64,000 nt of DNA from Rosa chinensis (taxonomy: Eukaryota > Streptophyta > Magnoliopsida > Rosales > Rosaceae). A program made the translations under genes and the position numbers. The notes under the pieces were generated by a model. That model was given only the letters and a program-made list of their open reading frames with translations. It was not told the DNA's origin and made no database searches. The DNA is taken from assembly GCF_002994745.2 (NCBI RefSeq), contig NW_020126845.1, positions 1 through 64,000 on the forward strand. The letters are read 5' to 3'. Shown piece by piece: positions 21,122 to 33,788 of this stretch. Each line of letters opens with the position of its first letter. Position 1 is the stretch's first letter.

Positions 21122-24100
21122 AGAAGAAGCAAAGGAAGAAGGGAAAGAAGAAGACATTCAGGAGAAGACAAAAAGAGAAGGTAAGCTTGAATTTTGGGTG
21201 TGATTGATCGGGTTTTGAATTTCGGCGCATGCAATTCTGGGTGATGCCTATGAATGTGGGTATGTGGGTTTATCTATCTGGGTTTGGTGACTTGATTTGT
21301 TGGTTTGTATTGATTTGTTAGACTATTGATTTGTTGGTTTATCTATTGGTTTGTATCTGGGTTTATAACTTTCTCTGTATCTCCTGTTTTTGTAGCTTGA
21401 GTTTCCAATAAATTAGTTACGGCTGTCTTCTTTTTATTACAAATTGCTTTTTGAAACTTGATCAAAATTGTAGAGCCAGAGGATGTAGTTGTGTTTGATA
21501 TATATAAGTTGATGAATGACTAATTGGCCAGTAGATGTACTGATTGTATTATTGTTGTCCTGTTTTATAGTTCGATGAAAACCCTATGCAATTTTAGTTT
21601 ATCATTAACTTTTAGGTATATTTCTTCGTCTCTTAGTCCGATTTGGTTGAGTTTTCTGTGGACTTTGGTTGTTCAGCTCTAAGGAGTTGTGGAGCCTTAC
21701 AATGTCCTTTTTATTAGACCAAACCAAATTAAGAATAATAGGATACTAAATGCGTCTTTCCTTTGAAACAGATTTCTTATTAAATAAGCTTACTGGATCC
21801 AACATTACTACTTATGAAGCACATACCCAGAGTTTCTTATCAATTCTTTCTATCTTATATCTACTTGCAATTTTTAGAAAACCATACTGCATGAAAGATA
21901 CTACTGTGAAGTGAGAATTTATGATATGGCTAGGGGTGGTTTTTATCAACAAACAACATTTTTATTAGGAGTTGTGGAGCCTTACAATGTCATTTTTATT
22001 AGACCAAACCAAATTAAGAATAATAGGATACTAAATGCGTCTTTCCTTGGAAACAGATTTCTTATGAAATAAGCTTACTGGATCCAACATTACTACTTAT
22101 GAAGCACATACCCAGAGTTTCTTATCAATTCTTTCTGTCTTATATCTACTTGCAATTTTTAGAAAACCATACTGCATGAAAGATACTACTGTGAAGTGAG
22201 AATTTATGATATGGCTAGGGGTGGTTTTTATCAACAAACAACATGTTTATCTCTCATTTGAAGATTTGGAGCAAAAGTTATAAGGAAAGAGAAGCTGAAA
22301 ACTTTTGTTTATTGCATTTCCTCATTTCACACATACTGAAGAACACGTTCATTCCTAAGCAGAAGAACTACATAAGTGACAACTTCACAATTATAAAGGT
22401 AAGCGAACAACTAAAGGGAATATATATATATATATATATATACATATATATAGCATGTTCTTAAGTTGTAAGGAGTGACCAGGAAGCGGTGGGAATTTTC
22501 CTTTCTTAAGAATTAAGGTTTTCATTGAGTAAATTATTTCTTATAGCAGATGGGTCTTGGCAGAATGAGTTTTGTGGGGTTTTGTTTCTTGCTGGGAAAT
22601 TAGTGTTCTTTTTGGTATTTGGTCTAATAATTTGTTGACCGTTAGGTACTATTGAGACTGAGTTTTGACACTGCATAACAATCAACAAAACTTTGAGTTA
22701 GTTCCTACCAAGTTTGAATTTTGATGAACAGAATCTTCCATAACTCTAAAAGTTAGAACTTTTCAGGTTTTATGGGAGATTTTTTGGAAGACTACTAATA
22801 ATATAAAGATCATAATTAAGTCCACCCATTCTCATTCGGTAAGTTGCCTAGATGTTTACATCTTAGCTTTGGGAGAAACATCAAACTATTCAACTTGGAC
22901 ATAATGATGCTATATTGGAATTGAAAACTATTGTCAATTGCAAAGTACTAGCAGTAAGATCATAAAAACTAATTTATGGTCTTAAGTGTCAACAAAGACC
23001 AAAATTTTAGCATCTGATTTGTGTGATTAAAATGCTTTGACAAGTCATAGGAGTGTATCATGTCAGACTTGATCCTATACGAGAGGGTGCTAAAACGTGT
23101 CAATCATTTGGTCAAGAGATATACTTTCCTTTGTTTTAGCCTTTACAGACAGAACAGGTAACAGAAGGAAGTTGAAGTGCTTCTTTCGGATACTGTAGGT
23201 CATCTTGATGATGATCTTTTCTATTGGTCCCATTAATTGTCTTCTTTGCAGGTATGGTTCTAATCATTTTCCTAGACCACAAAGGCATTACTAAGAGATA
23301 GTGCTAATGCTAATAGTTGCTCATTGATAAAGTTATGTAATGAACTTTTGACCCACATATGTTAGTTAGGTTAAAGTTCATTATTAGGAATGAATTATAT
23401 AATGCTGTTGTGACTGTTGTTTAACAATATTGTGGCCATACCTCTGACATAGACATTGGGCTTTTGGAAAGACTTCTCTATAACAGTAAAGCAATTGTTT
23501 TCCACCTGATGGTGCTTTAGCTTATTTTAAGTTTTTGATTAAAATTGCAATGTTGCATTGCAGGGAAAGCCACGGCCGTTTGCTGAGCGGAAGTTTTATA
23601 TAGCATTTCCTTTGTTTCGTGGCACATCAATTTATGCAGATCTGACCAAGTAATCTCAGGTAAATTGCAATAAAGTCAAGCCATAACTTCTAATAGAATT
23701 ATTTGTTACCTTTTCTTTTCTCTGGATGGTACACATAGAATAATGCATTTTCAGTTACTTAGTTTAATGCCTTTTCAGTTTATAGTTTAAAAGTGTCAAT
23801 CATTACAACTTTTTATTCATTAGTTTTCCTTTCTTTATTGGGACAACACGAATCTTTGTCTATGCTAAAGTGGGAATCCTGAGCATTCTGTATTACGTTA
23901 AATTTATTTTAAATTAATTGTAGTGATGGTATTTGTACTGCTTGCAGCATGGAAAATCATCAAAGAGAGGGGCAACAATTTTTAACTTCTTCACAATGAG
24001 CAAATGGAAAACATAGAGCTAGCAAATGAAGTGGAATCAATGACCGGTAACTTATAGATTCATGTTCCGAAACACAAACATTTTTGTATGCATATTTTGC

Positions 24101-24347
24101 ACAGTTTTATTTCTACATGTATGTAGTTAAAAAATTTAGAGTTTTGGCAGTAGTTTAATTTTATCTTTTAAGGAAGAATTTTAGAACATTGAGAATTTGA
24201 AATCATAACACCTTAAAGAAGAACTTACATAGCAAAACACCCCCAAAAATTCATATCCATTGCTTCAAATGCTACAATTTCTCTCAGACTTTTTATAGAC
24301 CTATATATATATATATTTTTTTTTTCAATGTTCAAGCAATCTATTAT
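20946..24347 (+). other. Helitron 5' region: GA-rich leader, introns and small exon-like pieces
   Basis: After (GA)n tracts a GTAAGC donor-like site occurs at 21181. An exon-like segment after a TTGCAG acceptor near 23564 encodes GKPRPFAERKFYIAFPLF before a stop, and another near 23950 reads MENHQREGQQFL. Their origin is unknown; either could be a captured host exon or the 5' part of the Rep-helicase transcript. The rest is AT-rich and non-coding. Confidence 0.4.
21682..22244. repeat. Direct duplication of ~277 bp inside the Helitron
   Basis: AGGAGTTGTGGAGCCTTACAATG and everything after it to ATCAACAAACAACAT occur twice, at 21682-21959 and 21969-22244, nearly identical and separated by nine bases. 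High similarity suggests a recent tandem duplication. Confidence 0.88.
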
Positions 24348-27300
24348 GTGAAAAATATAGGTGCTTTGCGACAAGATCAAGCTTATGACCAAAGTATATC
24401 ACCTCCTAAAAGAGTGAGTCGAAAAGCACAATGGCAGGCTTCAATGAGTTCAAAAGAACGAGATAATTATTTGACACGACGACGGGCCAATTATCATTGT
24501 CATCGCGAACAGACATCAAATTGTGAAGATAATATCCATGTTCGAAAGAGAATGCATTTAAGCCATATATGGCAGATGAGTGATAGCGGAGCTAATCAGA
24601 ATGCTACGAACGCTACAAACAGCGATGATGACCTAGCAGTCAATGAAGGTAACAAGTTTAAAACATTAATATATTCTTCAATATTTTATTTCAGTAATAA
24701 GCACAAGTATTGACATTGATATTTTTTTAACAGGAACCTCTGAAAATGTCGTTCGTCATAATGACATGTCTTATAATAGCGGGGTTGCGCAAGTATGTCG
24801 TAGACAGAGACGACGCAAACCTCATAATTGTGCCCGAAATTTTCATGAAAATATTGGAATAAAAAAGTATCATTTGCCACCACCAAAGACATGTCCATAT
24901 TGTCATGCCCGTCTGTTTCATCATGAAACCAAAGATATGTGTTGCTTAAATGGGAAAACTGTCATTCCTCTAATTCAATCTCCTCCAGAAATGGTTGAGT
25001 TATTTTCTGCTGAAACTCCACAAGGTGTCCATTTTTAACAAAATATTCGTGCTTATAACCATGTGTTTTCATTTACATCAATGGGTGTGCACATTGATCA
25101 AAGTTTAGCGACTGGTGGTAGTACTTTCACTTTTCGTGCTCAAGGATCCATATATCATAAGATAGGAAGTCTTCTACCAGATGAAGATAACAGACCAAGA
25201 TTTCTACAATTGTATATATACGACACATACCATGAAGTAGACAATCGTATGTTAGAGAATGAAGCATTGCATAGAGATGTGGTTGAAAACATACAACAAA
25301 TCTTAAACCGACATAATCCATTTGTGCACGTATTTCATCATCTAGCTCGACGCCAAGATTTGGAAACTTGCAAACTCATCATTAGAGAGCAACCTGCAAA
25401 CCAACTTTAATATAGTTTGCCCTCAGAGTCTCAGGTTGCTGCAATAATAGTGGGTGCAGATGATGTAGAAAATCTAAAAGGTCGTGATGTAATGGTACAA
25501 ACAAGGCAAGGTCAACTTTTAAATGTCCAAGATTGTGCAGGCTATTATGATCATTTACAATATCCATTGTTGTTACCTTATGGCACATATGGATGGGATG
25601 TGAATAGTCAGAATAATAATGGTCAAAAATTGACGTGTCGTGACTATTATGCATATATTTTGCAGGTTAATAAACTATTCTTCATTCTCTTATTGTGAAT
25701 AAATATATATATATATTTATTTTTAAAACATAGTGATAATTGGTAAATTTTATCATTTCAGATTCGTCCACATGAGGAATCGATTTTACTTCGAGGAGGC
25801 CGCCTGTTGCAACAATATGTCGTCGATAATTATGTCAAAATCGAAGCACAAAAACTGAGATGGATTCGTAATAATCAAAACACCCTGCGACGTGAACTTT
25901 ATGATGGACTCCATGATTCACTGAATGCCAGTGAAAACAATGCAGGTACTTTATTATTATTATTTATAACAGTAAAACTTTCTGTTAATTTGAGAACGCT
26001 GCAAAAGCAAGTATTCACAAAACATTAAAATTTCAAAACAGGTAACATTGGTCGCATAACTATTTTACCATCTTCTTTTATTGGTAGTCCACGTGATATG
26101 CACCAAAGGTACCAAGATGCAATGGCTTTAATCCAAAAATACGGAAAGCCAGATATTTTTCTCACAATGACATGCAACCCGAATTAGGAAGAAATAAAAG
26201 TTGAATTATTACCGGGTCAAGTGGCACAAGATCGTCCAGATTTATGTACCCGGATTTTTCGCGCCAAATTTGAAGAGCTAAAGGAAGATGTTATTAACAA
26301 AGGAGTCTTAGGTAACATTATATGCATATGTTTATGTCATCGAATTTCAAAAACGTGGTCTCCCGCATGTTTCATATGCTCCTTATGTTAAATGACAATG
26401 ATAAACTGAATAGCCCTGATGATTATGACAAAATTGTTCGAGCTGAGATACCAAGTCAAAATGAAGAGCCAAAGTTGCACAATGCAGTATTGAGGCACAT
26501 GATACATGGTCCATGTGAAATACATAAGCGAAATGCCCCATGTATGAAGCGTGGAAGTTGCAAACGAGATTATCCTAAGCCTTTTTCAACCAATACAATT
26601 CAAGGGAATGACTCTTATCCCATTTACAGCAGGCGAGACATTCACTCAAATGCAGAAGTTGATAACAGTTGGGTTATTCCGTATAATCCTTGGCTTCTTG
26701 CAAAATATGATTGTCATATTAATGTTGAAATTTGTTGCATCATTAAGAGCGTTAAGTATTTGTACAAATATGTATACAAAGGTCCAGAAAAAGTAACATT
26801 TGAAGTTCGAAGCGAAGCCAATGAAGATGAAATAAGGAATTTTGTTGATGCGAGATGGGTCTGTGCACCAGAGGCTTTGTGGAAAATATTCAAATTCGTG
26901 ATGAACCAAATGTATCCTTCCGTGGAACGATTGCAAATCCATCTTCCAGATAGACAGAATGTTTTTTTTAATGCATATGAAAGAGTAACAAATATCCTCG
27001 CTAATGATAGGAACTCGATGACAATACTTACAGAGTTTTTTACAAAGAACAAGTACCATGAAAGTGCGCGTCAATACTTATATCGAGAATTTCCGGAAAG
27101 ATTCAGATGGATTGACAACCAACGGACATGGGAAGAAAGGCAAAATAATCAAAAGGTAATTGGTAGAATATACACAGTATCCCTTCAGAAGGAGAAAAGT
27201 TATACTTACGTGTTCTTTTAAACCATGTTAGAGGACCTACATCATACGAGAATTTAAGGACAGTAGATGACATCTTGCAACCAACATTTAAGAAGGCAGT

Positions 27301-29080
27301 TGAAAAACGAGGTTTGTTGGAAGAGGATGATAGTATCCGACAGTGTTTAAATGAAGCATCAAGCATACGTATGCCTTCATCTTTAAGAAGATTGTTTGCC
27401 ACCATCTTGGTTTATTGTGAGCCTATTGGGGTACGAAGTCTATGGGATGAATTTTATAAATTCATGATAGAAGACTATACTTCCTCAAGCACCATAGACA
27501 ATGCACATATCAGAAACAGACTTTTGCGAGACTTAAACGAATTGTTGACGCAACATAATAAATCTATTTTTGATTATGATTTGCCACAAATGACTGAAGA
27601 TTACTGTGAAGATTCTACACTGCCACGACTAATACAAGATGAAGTTTCAATTATCATTCCTCAACAAGACCGCAATGCCGTTCATCATCTGAATGAGGAT
27701 CAGAAATCTGCGTACAACACAATAATATCTGCTATTGAGTGTAAAAACAATGTCATATTTTTCATCGATGGTCCAGGAGGGACTGGAAAAACATACTTAT
27801 ATCGTGCATTATTAGCCACCTTGAGAAGCAATGATCATATTGTACTAGCAACAACAACTTCTGGAATAGCAGCAACTATACTTCCTGGTGGGAGAACGGC
27901 ACACACAAGGTTTTAAATTCCACTCAATTCTGATGTATCTTCCACATGCTCCATTAGTAAACAATCCAGTTTAGCAAAATTGATACAGAGATCATCAGCA
28001 ATTGTTTGTGATGAAGCACCAATGATGCATAAATATGAGTTTTGAAGCTCTTGATCGAACTTTTAAAGAGATAACAGGAGTTGATTTACCATTTGGAGGT
28101 AAAGTCATGATCTTCAGGGGAGATTTCTGACAAGTTCTGCCAGTTATCCATAAAGGTACAAGGTCAGAGATGATCCAGGCCAGTTTGATTAATGCTTCAT
28201 TTTGGAAAAATGTAAAATTCTTCGTTTGAGGCAAAATATGAGATCCATCAATGATCCAGAGTTCTCAAAGTTTTTACTTAATGTTGGTAATGGAGAACAA
28301 CCATATGTGACTGAAGACATGATAAAATTACCATCATGTATGGTGATACCATAGGAGGATGAATAGTCAATCAACCAATTAATTAGTGAAATTTTTCCAA
28401 ATTTAGAATCTCATATAAATGACGCAACGTACTTGGTTGAGAGGGCAATAATCACTCCAAAGAATGATGATGTTGATGTACTTAATGAGATGATTATAAG
28501 GCGATTTCTGGGGCCTGAACACATTATGTACTCTTTTGACTCAGTTGAAGATGACACCAGAAATATGTACCAACAAGAATTCTTAAATTCAATCTCACCT
28601 TCTGGTATGCCCCCACATCAATTAACTATAAAAAGAGGTGCCCCAATTATACTTTTGAGAAACATTGACCCAAAAATAGGATTATGCAATGGTACAAGAT
28701 TGGCTTGCCGTGGATCATATAAGAACCTTATTGACGTAGAAATTTTGAATGGTCAGTTTGCCAAAACGAGAGTATTTCTACCAAGAATCTCTCTGAAGAG
28801 TGCTAAGACTTCTGGACTTCCTTTTGAGATGACAAGGAAGCAATTCCTTGTAAAGTTAAGTTTCGCACTTACTATAAACAAATCACAAGGGCAAACAATA
28901 CCAAATGTTGGCCCCTTCCAGATCATGTATTCAGTCACGGGCAACTATACGTAGCTTTATCACGAGAAATTTCAAGAGCTACCACAAAAGTGTTGGTCAA
29001 GAAAGGTTCATTAGAAGGGGAGGAAGGGGTGTTCACAAGAAATGTTCTGTATAAAGAGATTTTACTTCCTTCAAGTTAGT
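24348..29080 (+). pseudogene. Helitron Rep-helicase (RepHel) gene, multi-exon, inactivated
   Basis: Encodes the rolling-circle initiator fused to a Pif1-type helicase. Likely exons are about 24360-24647, 24735-25664, 25762-25945 and 26042 onward, joined at GT/AG sites. Visible landmarks include the N-terminal zinc-finger-like CPYCHARLFHH, CRDYYAYILQ, IFLTMTCNPN, the HUH motif region (GLPH then HMLLM) and the Tyr motif YLYKYVYKG. The helicase follows, with Walker A GPGGTGKTYL, the Walker B-like DEAPMM and the late motif NKSQGQTI. In-frame stops at about 25036, 25408 and 26186, a one-base insertion inside the HUH motif, and several further lesions in the helicase (27200, 27914, 28044-28230 and 28352) inactivate it. 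The last codons are near 29079. Confidence 0.9.
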
Positions 29081-29362
29081 GTGGTACTGTAAGGTACTTA
29101 ATTGTAATACTTACTGTTTATTTGTATGCGTAATCTTGATGGAGCTTTACTTATATTTTCAGCCACATTTATATTTTCAGGACTCCAATTTTGATTGATG
29201 GTAACATATTTAATAATCGATCTGATTTTGCATGAATAACTTTTCTCCACAACTGTTGAAGTTTCGTTTAAATTGTAGAATGCATAAATAATTTCAAAAC
29301 ATTACATAAACCAATGTAAAAATATAAACCAGTTATGATAGATAAAAATAAAAACTAATTAT

Positions 29363-29397
29363 ACGAACGAGCACTGCCGCGTGTGCGCGAAGGCTAG
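29363..29397 (+). terminator. Helitron 3' hairpin and CTAG terminus
   Basis: GC-rich inverted repeat within GCACTGCCGCGTGTGCGCGAAGGC, with CTAG as the last four bases, matching the Helitron 3' termination signal. Confidence 0.85.
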
Positions 29398-29502
29398 TAT
29401 ATATAACACACATATATATATAAACACACACACACACACACACATATATATCTATATCTATATATTTATATATGTGTTATATATATATATATATATATAT
29501 AT

Positions 29503-29542
<40 letters not shown>

Positions 29543-29643
29543 AACACACACAAATATATATCTATATGTGTATATATATTATATATATCTATATATATTT
29601 ATAAACACACACACATATCTACATATATATATATAATATATAT

Positions 29644-29687
<44 letters not shown>

Positions 29688-29756
29688 GATATAGAATATA
29701 TATCTATATATATGTGTGTGTGTGTGTAATATATAATAAACACACATATATATAAA

Positions 29757-29787
<31 letters not shown>

Positions 29788-29946
29788 ATATATATAATCT
29801 ATATCTATATATCTATTATTATATATATGTATATATATATAATATAACACACACACACATATAAACACACACACAATATATATTATATGTGTATATATAT
29901 TTATAAACACACACATAATCTACATATACTATAATATATAAAACAC

Positions 29947-29986
<40 letters not shown>
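29398..29986. repeat. Compound (CA)n/(TA)n microsatellite, right part
   Basis: Long alternating runs of CA and TA with repeated ATATCTATATAT phrases. Some larger blocks recur in near-copies (about 29440-29700 and 29700-29980), so the array itself grew by segment duplication. Short ORFs in it are repeat artefacts. Confidence 0.88.
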
Positions 29987-29989
<3 letters not shown>

Positions 29990-30123
29990 TTTACGGGCTC
30001 ATAGGCCCGGGCCCGGTTTTTGCGGCTTTTTGTGCCGGCCCACTACCCACAGAGGCGGGCTTTTTAACGGGCCGGGCCGGGCTTTAGCCTCAGGGCGCAA
30101 GCCTCCATCGCCCACTTATCCGC
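29987..30123. other. GC-rich segment before the copia integrase resumes
   Basis: Contrasts sharply with its AT-rich neighbours. Contains GGCCCGGGCCCGG and the roughly inverted GGGCCGGGCCGGGC. Such clustered GGGCC/GGCCC motifs are common near the ends of some plant hAT and related elements, so it may be the right end of the element that brought in the satellite. No left partner was found. Confidence 0.35.
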
Positions 30124-32400
30124 GGCCTTTTGATCATGGAACTGAATTTGAAAATGCTTCATTTGATAAGTTGTTATAAATAGGAATTAAGCATGAGTTC
30201 TCGGTTCCAAAACTCCTCAACAAAATGTGTTGTGGAAGGAAAAACAGGGTCTTAATTAAAGTGGGGTAGTTATGTTAAACTATGCTGGTCTGCTCATACT
30301 TTGGCAGAAGTGGTTAGCAATGCTTGCTATACCATAAAGAGAGTCATCTTTAGACCTGGAACTGAAAAACTCCTTATGAGATTTTGAAAGGAAAGAAACC
30401 AAATGTGAGCCATTTGAGAGTGTTTGGTAGCCCTTGTTACATCTATAGGGATAGAGAATATCTTGCCAAATTTGATGCTAAAAGTGACAAAGGAGTCTTT
30501 CTTGGTTACTCATTGAATAGTAGAGCTTAGAGGGTGTATAACAAGAGAACTTGTTTTGTGATGGAAACCATTAATGTCTCTATTGATGACTCAATTGTGC
30601 TCTCACATACTCCTTGTATAAGTTTTGATCATGTACTTTTCGAAAAGGAAAAGAATGATGATGTTGCTGTTGAAGGCCAAGAAGATGAGGAAACTTCAGT
30701 AGGGATTTATGATACCTCTGCAATCCAGCCTGTTTATAGAACTGGACAGCAGCAAGTGCATAAGGATCATTCCTCTTTTGACATCATTGGTGATTGAATG
30801 ATGGTTTGAAAACAAGGAGACAAGCAAAAAGGGTTGTAAGCAATCTCTATTCTTTCATGCTTCATTGCAAAGCATCAAGAAGATATTAGCATCATTACAT
30901 TTTATGGTTTTGTTTCTATTATAGAACTAAAAATGCTAAAGAGGCTTTGTGTGATGTTAATTGGATAAATGCCATGCAACATGAATGAGTCAATTGCTAG
31001 AAATGATGTGTAGATTTTGGTTCCTAGACCGGACTCTTCAAATGTCATTGGAACAAATGGATTTTCAAAAACAAATCTAATGAAAGGGTCAGATTACGCG
31101 CAACAAAGCAAGGCTTGTCGCTCAGGGCATTCTCAAGTTGAAGGTCTTGATTTTGATGAAACATTTGCCCCAGTTGCAAGGCTTGAATCTGTTCGTCTTC
31201 TCTTTGCCATTGCATGTCATTTGAGGTTTACTCTTATCAAATGGATGTGAAAAGTGCGTTTTTTTTTAAATGGTGTTCTTCAAGAGGAAGTCTATGTTGA
31301 ACAACCTGCAGGATTCATAGATCCTATCCATCCTGACCATGGGTTTAGACTTAAGAAGCTCTCCATGGCTGAAACAAGCCCCTAGAGCTTGGTATGAGAG
31401 ACTTTCCTCTCATCTTTTGGATAAGGCTATGTTAAGGTTCAATTGACAAACTTTGTTTGTAAAAAGAACTTCTCATCATTTAATTCTTGCTCAGTCTATG
31501 TGGATGGTATTGTTTTTTAGTTCAACTTCAGATTCATTGTTTGAAGAATTCACTAATATCATGAAAATGAGTTTGAAATGAGTTTGTGTGGAAATTGATT
31601 ATTTCTTGTCTGCAAGTCCAACAAAGGAGTGATGGTCTCTACATCTTCAAACCAATATGCTAATGACCTTGTGAAAAGTTGGTTTAGATACTGCTACTGC
31701 TGTCTGAAATCCAATGGGAACTAGTTCAAAACTTGATGCGGATTTGACAGTAACTAGTGTTGATCAAACCTTGTATAGAAGCATGATAGGAAGCTCTTTT
31801 AGTGTTGGTGTTTGTGCTAGATATCAAGCTGATCTTAAGGAATCACATCTAAAGACTGTTAAACGCATTATTAGATATGTTTCTGGAACTTCTAACTATG
31901 TGGTGTGTACATCTTTGATTCCAATGTTGAGATTGCAGGTTATACTGACTCATATTGGGCAGGAAATGTGGATGATCGAAGAAGCACCTCGGGTGGATGT
32001 TTCTTTGTGGGAAACAATCTTGTTTTATGGCATAGCAAGAAGCAAAACTGCGTGTCTCTCTCAACTGCTGAAGCCGAGTACATTGCAGCTGGTAGTTGTT
32101 GCACCCAAATGTTATAGATGAACAAATGTTGAACGACTATGGTTTTCCTCAAGGTAAGTTGTCTATCTTTTTGTGACAACACTAGTGCCATTAACATCTC
32201 TAAGAATCCTGTTCAGCACTCACGCACAAAACTATTAATATTCTATATCATTTCATTCGTGATCTTGTTGATGCAAATATCTTTGAGCTGGAATTTATTC
32301 CTACTGAAATCAATTAGCTGATTTGTTTACAAACCTTTAGACAACCTTCGTTTTGAGTCTCTTAGGGAGTGTGCTCTACCGTTGAATATCTCACTCATAT
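30124..32400 (+). pseudogene. copia pol, end of integrase to RT and RNase H, broken
   Basis: Resumes the pol gene interrupted at 18711: DHGTEFENASFDKL (about 30131) belongs to the integrase core. RT landmarks follow: SQVEGLDFDETFAPVARLES (about 31131) and [14 protein letters not shown] (about 31384), with the catalytic YVDD box now YVDG (about 31500). RNase H reads YTDSYWAGNVDDRRST (about 31940), then SKKQNCVSLSTAEAEYIA (about 32035) and FCDNTSAINISKNPVQHSRTK. Many stops and frameshifts are present. Loss of the second YVDD aspartate alone would abolish RT activity. Confidence 0.88.
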
Positions 32401-33776
32401 ATGCAGTTGTATGTTATATATTATGTGTGCTACATTTAGTGTAGGATGTGAAAAAATAAGTATTTTATTTTGGTTTGGGATTGCATGCATAGTTTCAATC
32501 CTGGTAAGCACTGACCAAGTCTTGACCTAAGATCAGAGGACAGTTTGTTCAAATTTTCTTCTTCCTTGGTCACTCAAGGTTCTCAAGACTCTTTGCATCA
32601 GCTTTCTATTGTTCACTGCTCATTTTTTGTTTGAAAAGTCTATTATCTTAAACTCTTGCACCTAAATCTCTTGTGGGGTTTTATATTGTGCTCAGTTTTT
32701 ATGATGGTTTGAAATGAGTAGTTTATGCTTCTTCGTGAAAATATTTAAAGAAGCTTGGCCAGGCTATTCCAAAGTAACGGGCCTCGGTTGTGGTAAACGA
32801 TATGAGGATTGGGAAGAAAAGGGAATGGTTTGGTCACCCTGGTGGATTTTCTTGATTGATATCCTCTTTTGACTCGAGTTGATATGTCCTTAGGAGTGTC
32901 TTGTTACACTTAATGCCTTAAAACCAACTGGTTTGAGAGCCATTGACATAAGACTTGTTACATGGGTCAAAAATATGGTTTATTTCGGAAAGCTCAAGCT
33001 TAACAAAGCCAATGATTATGAACTAAATAAATAACAAATAAAAAAATAAAAATTTGGAGTGATAAGGATCAATAAACTCAAATAGGATTTCATCTCATTC
33101 CTTTGTAATCTCTTGTGTATCAATCTTATCCCTAGGATGTTTTAGCTCAAGTTTCTCAAAAATTCAAGAATCATGAAATACTACAAGTCATCTTTGAGCT
33201 GTGTTTACAAAAAGGAACCGTCAAATTGTCTTGAGTTTCTTTGTGGGATCTGGAGAGATTCAATGTGCTCTGCATCCTATGTGGCTCTTTGCCTGACTTG
33301 TCAAGAAAATCTAGGGTTGAGTATGTCCTTCATCCTTGCTTGCTTACATTTTTAAATTCTCAATAATCCGCTGCATATATTGAGGGGGAGTAGACATTGA
33401 TACATGTGTCTTCCTTGTGTTCTTCAAAATTGAAGGTTGTTAGTTCAAAAATGTTATCCAAGTTGGCCATTTGCATTTTTTCTGCAGATTTTGTGCACTT
33501 GAATGATTTGTTTCCAGTTCTTGTTGATAGCATTTTCCCTTGTCATTCCTAGACAAAAAGGGGAGAAGTATTTGGGTGCCTTTGTGGCTATTCCTTATTG
33601 CTAATGCTTCATGTGATCTTAAATGCTTGGCTGCATTGTTTTTCTTGTGCTTTAATTGCCCATGTTTCACTTGGTGGTTCTTGTGCAATTGTTCCAGGCT
33701 TGTTTTGCAACTGCTGTCTAAGTGTTAGACTAGTTTTTTTTTTTTTTTGCAAAGCAGTGTTTTGTTTAGGAATGTC
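32401..33776 (+). other. Long 3' noncoding region of the copia element
   Basis: About 1.4 kb between the RNase H end and the PPT. Only short frames are present (for example 33173-33355 and 33540-33807), none with an envelope-like signature I can support. SIRE-type elements often have long 3' regions, sometimes with an extra ORF; here it would be eroded. Confidence 0.55.
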
Positions 33777-33788
33777 AAAGGGGGAGAT
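33777..33788 (+). other. Polypurine tract
   Basis: AAAGGGGGAGAT lies directly before the 3' LTR (TGTTAG at 33789), the expected plus-strand priming site. Confidence 0.85.

Larger units (their letters stand above)
20717..29397 (+). mobile_element. Helitron, 8.68 kb, near full length, autonomous type but decayed
   Basis: The 5' end reads TCTCTATTAATAAAGCGAAG, typical of plant Helitrons. The 3' end reads GCCGCGTGTGCGCGAAGGCTAG, a GC hairpin followed by CTAG. It sits between A (20716) and T (29398) without target duplication, as rolling-circle elements do. It contains a (GA)n-rich leader (21020-21120), a 277-bp internal duplication, a long intron-rich stretch to 24347 and a Rep-helicase gene. 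Stops and frameshifts in that gene mean it cannot now move by itself. Confidence 0.92.

Noticed and set aside
20946..21203. 85-codon Arg/Glu-rich ORF as a gene
   Set aside because: It is the (GA)n-rich leader of the Helitron, with a donor-like site at its end.
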